Assembly (NCBI GenBank): GCA_041650595.1
Contig: JBAZKW010000002.1
Location: forward strand, 62,001-126,000
DNA length: 64,000 nt
Origin: CALFCX01 sp041650595
GTDB lineage: Bacteria; Margulisbacteria; WOR-1; JAKLHX01
Direction of reading: 5' to 3'
The position numbers and the translations under genes were made by a program. Positions 26,399 through 35,200 of the stretch are shown piece after piece. The notes beneath the pieces are model-generated. The model saw only the letters and a program-made list of their open reading frames with translations, had not been told where the DNA came from and made no database searches. Position 1 is the stretch's first letter, and each line of letters opens with the position of its first letter.

Positions 26399-28036
26399 CT
26401 ATATGGACAGATGCCCGGAGAGATACATCTTTAATAGCTCTGCTGTTGATGAGTTGAGCCCGACATAGACCATAGTGTCTGCGGGATTTTGTTTAAAAAG
26501 CTCCATCCTTTTTCTTATATCAAGCCCCAGTTTTTTGCCAAGCTCGACACCGAACTGATCAAAACTATTTATGCCCCAGACAAAGCCTTTTGTCGCGACA
26601 CGGTTCTCCAAAAGAGACAGGAGTACCCCGGCAGAAAACGGGTCCTGAATGGCAAGCAAAAATACGCTTGAAGGCCTGTTGCCAGGAAATTGTTTATGGG
26701 GATCCATGTTGTCCTGGCCGAAAGCGAGAGCGTCCGGTTGCGCAAAAAGATTTGTCATGAGCTCGTCATGGTGGGAAATTCCTTCGTCCGCTCCAATGTC
26801 ATATTGCGGCCTTAAAAAACCGATAAAGTCGGCCGGCACAGCAGTTGTCCCTTGATGGAGAAGTTGATAAAAAGAATGCTGGCCGTTTGTGCCCGGTTCG
26901 CCGAAAACCACTTCCCCCGTTTCAAAATCCACCGGAGTGCCGTCTATAAGTACTGATTTGCCGTTGCTTTCCATCTCGGTCTGTTGGCAATGAGGAGCGT
27001 ATTTGCAATATGCCTGGCTGTAAGGAAGTATCGCCCTTGTCTTAAAGTCCATAAAGTTTATATTCCAGATATCCATCAGGGCGGAAATAACGGGGATGTT
27101 CTTAGATAAAGGAGCTGTCCTATAATGAACGTCCATCCAATTTGCGCCTTCAAGTATTTTGAGAAAATTGTCATAGCCAAGGTACAAAGACAAAGGAACT
27201 CCCCCTACCGCAGAGGTTGCGCTGAATCTTCCTCCCACAAAATCCCAGAAACCGAACATGTTTTCGGTATCTATGCCAAAAGCTTTGACTTTATCTGCCG
27301 CCGTAGACACGGCTACAAAATGTTTCTTTATGACATCGGGACCTTCTCCAAGTTTTTCAGCCATCCATCTTTTTGCGGCAGAGGCATTCTTCATCGTCTC
27401 TGCAGTCGTAAAAGTCTTTGAAACGATCACAAACAATGTTTCTTCCCGATCCAGTCCGGCAGTTTTAACGGCAAAATCAGTGCCGTCCACATTCGCGACA
27501 AAAAACAGTTTCATCCCCGGCACAGCATACGGAGCACAGGCCCGCGCAAGAAATTCCGGGCCTAAATATGAACCGCCTATGCCGATAGCAACTATATTTT
27601 TAAAAGGTCTGCCGGTAATGCCTTTTCTGGATCCGGCGATGACCTCTTTAGAGAATTTTTTCATTTTTGATAACACAGCTATAATGCCCGGCATGACGTC
27701 TTTGCTATCCACAAGTACTGATTTGCCGGAAATATTCCTTAAAGCCGTGTGCAAAACCGCTCTGTCTTCGGTAATATTTATTTTTTGTCCGGAGAACATC
27801 GCCTCGATCTTTCCTTTGAGGCTCGTCTCTTCGGCAAGCTGAAGTAGTGCTGACATGATATCTTTATCTACAAGCTGTCTGGAATAATCAAAAAATATTT
27901 TCTCCGTTATTATCCTGAATCCCGATGCCCTGTTTGGATCTCTTTCGAACTCTTCTCTAAGGAAAAAGGCTTTTTGAACCGTGTCGAAAGCTTTTTTAGA
28001 CAGTATTTGCCATGATCGTGTTTGTTTAGCGCTCAT
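26399..28036 (-). CDS. pgi: Glucose-6-phosphate isomerase
   Basis: Interconverts glucose-6-phosphate and fructose-6-phosphate in glycolysis and gluconeogenesis. At 545 residues it matches the long bacterial/eukaryotic PGI type, with GIGGSYLGPEFL, VSKTFTTAETM, VGGRFSATSAVGGVPLSL, the catalytic QQTEMESNGK region and GTNGQHSFYQLLHQG. The start overlaps the end of parB by 11 bases, so translation is coupled to the chromosome-partition genes, an unusual partner. Confidence 0.96.
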   Translation of the reverse strand: MSAKQTRSWQILSKKAFDTVQKAFFLREEFERDPNRASGFRIITEKIFFDYSRQLVDKDIMSALLQLAEETSLKGKIEAMFSGQKINITEDRAVLHTALRNISGKSVLVDSKDVMPGIIAVLSKMKKFSKEVIAGSRKGITGRPFKNIVAIGIGGSYLGPEFLARACAPYAVPGMKLFFVANVDGTDFAVKTAGLDREETLFVIVSKTFTTAETMKNASAAKRWMAEKLGEGPDVIKKHFVAVSTAADKVKAFGIDTENMFGFWDFVGGRFSATSAVGGVPLSLYLGYDNFLKILEGANWMDVHYRTAPLSKNIPVISALMDIWNINFMDFKTRAILPYSQAYCKYAPHCQQTEMESNGKSVLIDGTPVDFETGEVVFGEPGTNGQHSFYQLLHQGTTAVPADFIGFLRPQYDIGADEGISHHDELMTNLFAQPDALAFGQDNMDPHKQFPGNRPSSVFLLAIQDPFSAGVLLSLLENRVATKGFVWGINSFDQFGVELGKKLGLDIRKRMELFKQNPADTMVYVGLNSSTAELLKMYLSGHLSI

Positions 28037-28922
28037 GCTTTATAATGATCTCTTCCAGAATCCTTTCGAGATCTTCCTGTGAATAATAGTTGATATTGAT
28101 CTTCCCTTTTTGCGGCGACCCGAATATTTCCACCTTTGTGCCGAGAGCCGATGCAAGTTTGTCCTCGATATCCTTTAGGACCGGATTGCCGGATCTTGTT
28201 CGGTGTTTTTTAGGCTTTGTCTTTTTGGTTTCCGTGGAAATTATCGAAAGCAGGGCTTCGACATCCCTTACGGAAAGATCGTTCTTTATTATTTCCTGCC
28301 AGACCTCTATCTGCCGGTCATGGTCGCTCAACGTAAGAAGAGGTCTTGCATGCCCGGAAGAAATCTTGCCGGATGAGATGCTGTCAACGATCTTTTGGGG
28401 AAGCTCCAGTATTCTTATCGAGTTGGTCACGGCTACCCGGCTTTTGCCGACCTTTTTTGCGATCTGCTCGTGCGTGAGCTTGAACTCTTCCGAGAGTGAT
28501 TTATAAGCGAGGGATTCTTCTACCGCGTTGAGGTCTTCCCTCTGAAGGTTTTCGACTATCGCGATTTCCAGCGATTGTTCGTCGCTGTAGTCCTTGATTA
28601 TCACCGGGATCGTGGCAAGGGCGGCTTTTTTTGCCGCGCGCAGTCTCCTCTCGCCGGCTATAAGTTCAAAAGAATTCCCGCGCTTTCTGACCAGAAGCGG
28701 TGAATTGACCCCCTGTTCTTTTATAGAAGACGACAACTCCTGTAATTTTTCATCATCAAAATATTTCCTGGGCTGTCTGGGATTAGGTACGATCTTGTTT
28801 ATATCGAGCTGTACAACGCTCCTGCCGGTCATAAAAGGCATCGGAGTCTGCGGAATGGGAGTATTTTGCGGGATCAGAGCTCCAAGGCCCCTGCCAAGTC
28901 CGCGTTTTGTGCTTGCTGACAT
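28026..28922 (-). CDS. parB: Chromosome partitioning protein ParB
   Basis: CTP-dependent DNA clamp that loads at parS sites. 298 residues: the N-terminal KRGLGRGLGALIP motif that contacts ParA, a ParB/Srx domain with NPRQPRKYF and LIAGERRLRAAK, the C-box region EAIVENLQREDLNAVEE, a helix-turn-helix (LTHEQIAKKVGKSRVAVTNSIRIL), and a C-terminal dimerisation domain. AAGGAGG lies 7 bases before the ATG at 28922. The ATG lies 49 bases inside parA, so the two frames are both coding there. Confidence 0.96.
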   Translation of the reverse strand: MSASTKRGLGRGLGALIPQNTPIPQTPMPFMTGRSVVQLDINKIVPNPRQPRKYFDDEKLQELSSSIKEQGVNSPLLVRKRGNSFELIAGERRLRAAKKAALATIPVIIKDYSDEQSLEIAIVENLQREDLNAVEESLAYKSLSEEFKLTHEQIAKKVGKSRVAVTNSIRILELPQKIVDSISSGKISSGHARPLLTLSDHDRQIEVWQEIIKNDLSVRDVEALLSIISTETKKTKPKKHRTRSGNPVLKDIEDKLASALGTKVEIFGSPQKGKININYYSQEDLERILEEIIIKHER

Positions 28923-29794
28923 TGTGATTCCTCCTTAAATTCTCTGTCTGTATGCTGATACCCAGTCTGATAGGATTCATCTGGTAATTGTCCGCTATCC
29001 TGCTCCCCGGCCAGGGCTTCGTCTTTCAGTTTTTTTTCTCTTGCTATAAGCTCGTTTGTCAGTTTTTCATAAGCAAGGGAACCGGTGGATGTGGGATCGT
29101 AAAAAAGTATCGGCATGCCGTGCGAAGGCGCCTCGCTCAGGCGGACATTCCTGGGTATCGTGTTTTCAAACACCAGGGCGGGAAAATGTTCTTTTACTTC
29201 TTCCATGACCTCGTTGTTGAGTATAAGGCGAGAATCGTACATGGTAAAGATTATCCCGCCGATCTTGAGCTCGGGATGAAGGTTCACTCTGACCAGATCT
29301 ATGGTCTTGAGCAATTGCGACAACCCTTCCAGTGCAAAATATTCGCATTGGATCGGTATGAGTACTTCGTCGGTTGCCGCAAGAGCATTGATAGTGAGCA
29401 GTGACAATGACGGCGGAGTATCTATGATTATATAGTCATAAAGCTCTCGCACTTCTCTAAGCGCTTCTCTTAGTTTAAATTCCCTGGCGATCTCACTTAC
29501 AAGCTCGACCTCCGCGCCTGCCAGAGAGGTGTTGGACGGAAGCACGTGAAGACCTGCGACCCTGGTCTCTTTTATTATTGAAGTAGCCGGAACATTATCG
29601 GCAAGGACTTCATAAATAGAAACATCGACCTGGTCTTTTGCTATACCGGATGCACTGGTCGCGTTGCCCTGCGGATCAAGATCTATAAGAAGAGTGGGGC
29701 CTGCATTGGACGCCAAAAAAGCAGCAATATTTACGGCGGTAGTAGTTTTTCCTACTCCGCCTTTTTGATTGCAAACGGAAAAGATTTTTGCCAT
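28874..29794 (-). CDS. parA: Chromosome partitioning ATPase ParA (Soj)
   Basis: Deviant-Walker ATPase that moves ParB-bound origins. 306 residues with FSVCNQKGGVGKTTTAVNIA at the N-terminus, the switch DLDPQGNATS, and YDYIIIDTPPSLSLLTINA. The last ~45 residues are a polar extension (Glu/Gln/Ser-rich) beyond the usual ~255-265-residue core, and they overlap the parB start by 49 bases. A TATACT box with extended TG ends 11 bases before the ATG. The order rsmG-parA-parB is the classic origin-proximal arrangement. Confidence 0.96.
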   Translation of the reverse strand: MAKIFSVCNQKGGVGKTTTAVNIAAFLASNAGPTLLIDLDPQGNATSASGIAKDQVDVSIYEVLADNVPATSIIKETRVAGLHVLPSNTSLAGAEVELVSEIAREFKLREALREVRELYDYIIIDTPPSLSLLTINALAATDEVLIPIQCEYFALEGLSQLLKTIDLVRVNLHPELKIGGIIFTMYDSRLILNNEVMEEVKEHFPALVFENTIPRNVRLSEAPSHGMPILFYDPTSTGSLAYEKLTNELIAREKKLKDEALAGEQDSGQLPDESYQTGYQHTDREFKEESQCQQAQNADLAGALEL

Positions 29795-29829
29795 TTTCTA
29801 GGGTAAGTATAACACAATTTCAAATGAGC

Positions 29830-30501
29830 TTACAGCGGTCTTTTTTTGGGAAACCCTGCTTTTCTTGGATACCCAGGCGGAATATTGTGTATCTTTTCAA
29901 TGACTACTATTGACCTGTCCAAATAACCGTTTTTGCCATCAGGTACGCGCGGCACAACTATCCTTTCGACACGGCCGCCAAGTATTTTTAGAGCGTTTTC
30001 GCTTTCAGACAGTTCACTGCCTATATCTTTGCCTTTCATAGCAAAAACCCGGCCGCCTTTTTTCACGAACGGCAAACAAAGCTCGACGGCAATGTTGAGA
30101 GGCGCCAGCGCTCTGCAAAAAGCCGCGTCATACTGTTCTGTTTTTTTCCTGGCATAATCTTCGGCCCGGGACCAGACAGCTTCTGCCCCTTCCAATTTGA
30201 GCAGCACAATAATATGTTCGAGAAATTTAATTTTTTTTGCGGTTGCGTCAAGCAGTGTAAGATAAATATTTGGAAAGATTATTTTCATCGGCAATCCGGG
30301 GAACCCGGCTCCTGAACCTATATCTATTATCGAGAGTTTTGATCCGGAAAAATCAAAAGCCTCCCTTAGCGAAAGCGAGTCATAAAAATGCCTGAATTTG
30401 GCTTCTTCCCTGTCGGTTATCGAGGTTAAATTGAACATCTTGTTCCATTTAAGAAGTTCATCAAGATACTGTTCAAATTCCTCCGGCCAGTCGAAGTTCA
30501 T
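29830..30501 (-). CDS. rsmG: 16S rRNA (guanine-N7)-methyltransferase RsmG
   Basis: Methylates G527 of 16S rRNA in the 530 loop using S-adenosylmethionine. 223 residues, Rossmann fold with the SAM-binding DIGSGAGFPGLPMKI motif, preceded by KWNKMFNLTSITDREE and RHFYDSLS and followed by RALAPL. The Arg/Pro-rich C-terminus (PGYPRKAGFPKKRPL) is typical. Six bases follow the bamA stop; lies upstream of parA-parB. Confidence 0.95.
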   Translation of the reverse strand: MNFDWPEEFEQYLDELLKWNKMFNLTSITDREEAKFRHFYDSLSLREAFDFSGSKLSIIDIGSGAGFPGLPMKIIFPNIYLTLLDATAKKIKFLEHIIVLLKLEGAEAVWSRAEDYARKKTEQYDAAFCRALAPLNIAVELCLPFVKKGGRVFAMKGKDIGSELSESENALKILGGRVERIVVPRVPDGKNGYLDRSIVVIEKIHNIPPGYPRKAGFPKKRPL

Positions 30502-30507
30502 GTCAGG

Positions 30508-32241
30508 TCAAAAAGCCTGCCCGATCGAAAAGTGCAGGGTGCCTTCCGAAAATGATCTATTTGCGGCTATCCCGTAATCAAGGCGTATCGGGCCCATGGG
30601 AGTATTGAGACGTATCCCGAATCCTTTGCCCGAGATAAAATCATAGGTATTTGGCCAGCCGTTGTACCAGGCATTGCCCCAGTCATAAAAAAGAACGCCC
30701 TGGAACATATCGTTGAACGTATATCTGTATTCAAGATTAAAAAGGAACTTCTTTGTACCGGACCTGGCTTCCATGGGTTCGTAGCCTCTTACCGTATTTG
30801 CTCCTCCGGCATAATAAAGCTCTCCCACCGGAACATCTCCCAAACCTATCCCTATGCTAATGTGGCCGGCAAGAGTCTGCCGCTCAAAAGGACTGTAAAA
30901 CCTGTTAAAATCTGCCGACCATTTAGTAAAATTGGTCTCGCCTGAAGACGCGAATTTCCAGCCTCTCCTGATACCATAAGTGTAGTAATCTCCTTTGGAC
31001 GGGTTCATCCAGTTGTCCCTGGTATCATAAGAAAGAGAAAGCCCGATAGTATCGGAGGTATAAGGTTCAAAAGTAGAAGCCCCGTTAGGACTAACATTTT
31101 CCGAACCGAGTGTAATACCCGCGCTCCACTCATCGGAAATTGGCTTATTTAATCCGACTTCCCATCCGTTGTAAATACCGTCTTGTTCGACCGTTTCAAC
31201 AAGATAAACATTTTTGCCTATCGTCAACCATCTTCTTGCCGAAAAGAGCACTCTGTCACCAAGCTTATCCGGAAAAAGCCACGGATATGTGTACCTCAGC
31301 TGGTAGGTCTGAAGCTGCTGCCCTGACTGGCCTCTTAACATCAGGCCCTGGCCTGTTCCCATAAGGTTATCGGAGTTCAGGTCTACAAATCCGAACCAGC
31401 CCTCTCTTTCCCCGTAGCCGCCGCCAAAATTTATTGTAGTAGTCTTGCCCTCTTTTACTTTTATCAGAAGATTGATGCTTTCAGGAGACTGCCCCGGCTG
31501 AAAATCAGGGTTCACCTCAGAAAAGAAACCCAGATTAAAAAGCCTGCGCAGGTCTTTCCCGAGGACTTTTTCGTTGAGCACAGTCCCGGGTTTGCTGTTT
31601 ATCTCTCTAAGTATCACGTAATCCCTTGTGTTCGTGTTCCCGTCTATGGAAAGCCCTTCTATAACGCCTTCTATCAACCTTATGCTGAGCACGCCGGTCT
31701 CAGGATCCGTAGAGCTGTCTACTACCTTTGCAAGGATATAGCCCGCATCGTGATATTTCTTTTCCAAAGATGAGATATCTTCGCGTACAAGTCCGTAGGA
31801 AAGAGGGACCCCCGTCTTTGATTTAAAACCGGCCAGGATCTCGGCGGAGGAATAAACAGTATTACCGGAGATCTTTATCCCCTTCAACAGCGGATTTTCA
31901 ACTACTTTGTAAGTTACCGCGATGCCCTGCCTGCCGGCAGGCAGGCCTTTTTTTGCTTTGGAAAATTCGGCCTTTACGTCGCTAAAATATCCCAGAGCAT
32001 AGATCGATCTGAGGTCGTTGTTGGTCCCCGCTTCGGAAATACTGTCCCCGGGTCTCATCGAAACTGCCGCGAGTATTTCGTCGTAAGACACAAGATTGCT
32101 GCCTTTTATTGTGACCGAGCCGACCATGGCTCCTGCTGGGACAGAAGAAAAGCTTTGCGCAAAAGCGCCGGAACAAGCCACAAAAATAGTTAGCGCGCAG
32201 ATCGAAATACTTAACAGGCAGGCTATCGGCTTTTTTACCAT
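30508..32241 (-). CDS. bamA: Outer-membrane protein assembly factor BamA (Omp85 family)
   Basis: Omp85-type insertase that folds beta barrels into the outer membrane. 577 residues, shorter than the ~800 of E. coli BamA: signal peptide (ending GAFAQ), about three POTRA domains (about 40-280), then a 16-strand-type barrel with the conserved VRGY motif (ANTVRGYEP) and a C-terminus ending IGQAF. The second half of POTRA 1 carries an inserted LPAGRQG peptide from a palindromic element. A TAAAAT box ends 8 bases before the ATG at 32241. Downstream of the TamB-like gene, consistent with a BamA/TamA-TamB working pair; it could equally be the TamA-like partner. Confidence 0.92.
   Translation of the reverse strand: MVKKPIACLLSISICALTIFVACSGAFAQSFSSVPAGAMVGSVTIKGSNLVSYDEILAAVSMRPGDSISEAGTNNDLRSIYALGYFSDVKAEFSKAKKGLPAGRQGIAVTYKVVENPLLKGIKISGNTVYSSAEILAGFKSKTGVPLSYGLVREDISSLEKKYHDAGYILAKVVDSSTDPETGVLSIRLIEGVIEGLSIDGNTNTRDYVILREINSKPGTVLNEKVLGKDLRRLFNLGFFSEVNPDFQPGQSPESINLLIKVKEGKTTTINFGGGYGEREGWFGFVDLNSDNLMGTGQGLMLRGQSGQQLQTYQLRYTYPWLFPDKLGDRVLFSARRWLTIGKNVYLVETVEQDGIYNGWEVGLNKPISDEWSAGITLGSENVSPNGASTFEPYTSDTIGLSLSYDTRDNWMNPSKGDYYTYGIRRGWKFASSGETNFTKWSADFNRFYSPFERQTLAGHISIGIGLGDVPVGELYYAGGANTVRGYEPMEARSGTKKFLFNLEYRYTFNDMFQGVLFYDWGNAWYNGWPNTYDFISGKGFGIRLNTPMGPIRLDYGIAANRSFSEGTLHFSIGQAF
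31926..31945. repeat. 20-bp perfect palindrome inserted in bamA
   Basis: CCTGCCTGCCGGCAGGCAGG, identical to the copy at 57335-57354. It keeps the frame and encodes LPAGRQ inside a POTRA domain. Confidence 0.8.
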
Positions 32242-32290
32242 AATAATTTATTTTACCCTATTCTCCGGCTTTTATCCATCCGCCGCTGTC

Positions 32291-35200
32291 TCAAAATGAA
32301 TACTGAAACTGCAATGTTGCCTTATAATACGTGCTGTCCTGCTGTTGGAAGGTTATTGGCTCGCGATAGTACACCAGCGAATAAAATCTGGTTGCTTTCC
32401 ATGTGATCTGGTAATTCAGCGACATATTGCTGATATAGCTTGTTTGCTCAATCGCCTGAGCGTAGCGCACCTGTATAAACACATTGTCAAATATTCCTTT
32501 CACAAAACCTACTCCGAACTGTGGCGTGTCATTTACGGCGTACTCGCCTCTTTTAGTGGGCAGCAGCTTTTCAAGGTCCTTTCCAAAATTGTAATCCAGC
32601 GTGAGGCTTTCCAGCCCCAGCGCATTCTCCACTCTGCTTGTGAGCCTGCGAAAAAGAACGGACTGCAGCCGCGCATTGAGGTAGTCTACCAATATGGCAT
32701 TGGTATCGATCCCTTCCTGGACATTCCCTTCGGCAACTCCCAGGCTTGATTTGAGAAAATCAGGGAGCAGCATTATTCTTATCTGGTTATCGTCGTACGA
32801 GGCAGGCACCAACTCGGCGGGACTTTTTGATGAGTCCAGTTTAAAAGCATAAAAGTGAGGGGCTATCATCCTTATCCTGTCCGTCACGAACGGCATGCCT
32901 GATATTCTGGTGATAACAATGGTCGTATCCTTCTGAACAACGGGTGAGGAGACCGAGCCATCGGAATAGGTTACCGCTTGGCTTCTGAAATAAGAGAATA
33001 TTTCGCTTTTCGCGGTAAGCCTTATGTACGGAATGGCAGAATAAGTTTTTCCGCCCTGAAAAACGGCTTCGTTCTTTATTATGTCCGCCCTGTCCGAACC
33101 AAAATATTTTTCCTGTTCATACTCGTTGACTACATCAAATTCTCTTCCGAGGATGGTGAGACTACCGCTCTTTATCTCCACGTCGCCTTTAACTACAGGA
33201 GAGGCTATGGTCCCGCTTATTAGAAGAGGTTCTTCCCCGAATACCTGAAGATTTATATTTGCAAGGTCCATTGAAAGCGTCTGGTCGCCCGATCCCTGCA
33301 CAAGCCTCATGTTCTTGCCTATTGCTGCAGACACATCAAATTCTATATTAGGTTTGGGACTGCCTACGCCTCCACCGTTAGGCAGAATAATAGATCCTTC
33401 TTTCAGGGCAACCGCCGCTTTGACCAGCATATTGCCGCTTGTATTTTTCACGCCAGGAAGTACAAAGGGGCCTTTCAACCGGCAGGCCGACAAAGAAAAT
33501 TCCCCCGAGTAGATCCCCGGAATATCTATATAACCTGAAGTGTCTGCCATGGCAATATCTAATTCGGTTCTTTTCTTTTCTCCGAAAGCTTCGGAAAAAT
33601 CAACATATCCCGCTAAAGAGAAAGGCAGCGCCCTGCCTCCTGTCCTGTCACCTGAAAATATTCCGGAGAATTTTTTTGTATATGCTTTACTGTCCTTAAA
33701 AGACAGATCGGCATCGAACCCGTAAAGAGTTGTTTTCAGCTGGTCTATGTTCACCACGGCGTTTTTTAGCGACAAAACTCCGTTTATTTTTGGCTTTTCC
33801 AAGGTGCCCGTAGCCCTAAGCCGGGCTTCGCCGGTACCGGAATCCCACCGCACACCTTTTACCAAGGATGCCAAAAGCCCGATATTGTCTCCGTTCAAAT
33901 TCAGGTCCAGTGAAATTTCTTTTCCCTTAACAAAAGGGATGATCCCTTCCATGGAAGCGGCCTGTCTTCCGGCGTTCATGTTCAGTTTTTTGACGAGAAG
34001 CTGGCCTTTACCGTAGTTCAAATCTCCGTCCACACGGTCGATCGAAATATCGCCCACTCCTGCGTCTTTACCGGAAAAAACACAATCGATTTTTGGATCT
34101 GAGAATGTCCCGGAAATGGAAGCGCTGAGATCTAAAACACCCTCAACAGGAATGCCAAAGTTTACGGCTTTGTCTATCCCTGTCACATTAAAGTTCTTTG
34201 CTTTTACCGAAATATTGAGAGGACCAGAAAAATTAATGCGGCCGGAAGCAGACAGCTTGCCCGAGGACTTTTTCACAACCATATCCCTAAGGACCAAAGC
34301 GGTTTTGTCCAGCAAAAGAGTGCCGGAAATGGAATCAAAAATATAGGACGATATCCTGCCTTTTGAGGAGATGAAAGATGCCGAAGCGGTAACTCCTCGG
34401 GAATTTCCGGAAAATTCCGCTTTCAGGCCGAGCGGAGCTTCGGCTGTTATCTCAAATAAATAAGCGGCAAGGCTGTCATCCCCGTGTCGGTCCGGAGCCT
34501 TATATATTGCCTTCTCCCATTTTTTTAGGAAACCGTTGTCAGCGCTGAGCAAATTATATTTCCCTTCGGCAGACACATAATTTCTGATGTCCGGAAATAC
34601 TATGGCGGATATCCCTGTTGTATTTGAAGTATTCGTACGTCTTCCAAACTCTTCATAAGCCATTTTTGCCATCGAGGACAGCGAAGCCAGATTGCCTTTG
34701 TCAGTATAGACCCCGCCGGAAAATACCGGCCCGGAACCGTCAAAAGAAAGCTTGCCGTAAATTGAGTACTCGTCTTTCCCGTATGTTAAGATTGCCGGAT
34801 CTCCGAGATAAAACACCGCATTCCTGCAGCGGGCAGTTCCGGACAAGAGGTCAAACTTAATATTGTTGTAGTTTATGCCGGAAGCCACAAAAGCGGCGGA
34901 GATGTCGGGTGTCGAAACAGTTCCGGACAAATTGCCATTAAAAGAAAGGCGCCCGAGAACTTTTGCAAATCTTTGCACAAAAGGCGAGAACTCCGAAATA
35001 AATATGTTCCCGTTGAATGAACCGGACAGGTCACCATTGCGGTCCATTTTACCGGAAACATAAAATTTGGAATCCGGCGTCTCAAAAGACAGCTCATTTA
35101 ACGATAAGGTTTTGCTTTTCCAGAACGCGGAAAGTTTGGCATTCTTTATATTTTTTACGCCGAGGGATGCACCCAACATATCCGCTTCCACGGACATATC

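Noticed and set aside
27258..27842. A 194-codon open frame on the plus strand
   Set aside because: Antisense to pgi; no ribosome binding site or recognisable domain.
28874..30501. Replication origin near rsmG-parA-parB
   Set aside because: Gene order suggests origin proximity, but I saw no dnaA, no AT-rich gap with DnaA-box clusters and no parS palindrome; gaps here are under 40 bases.
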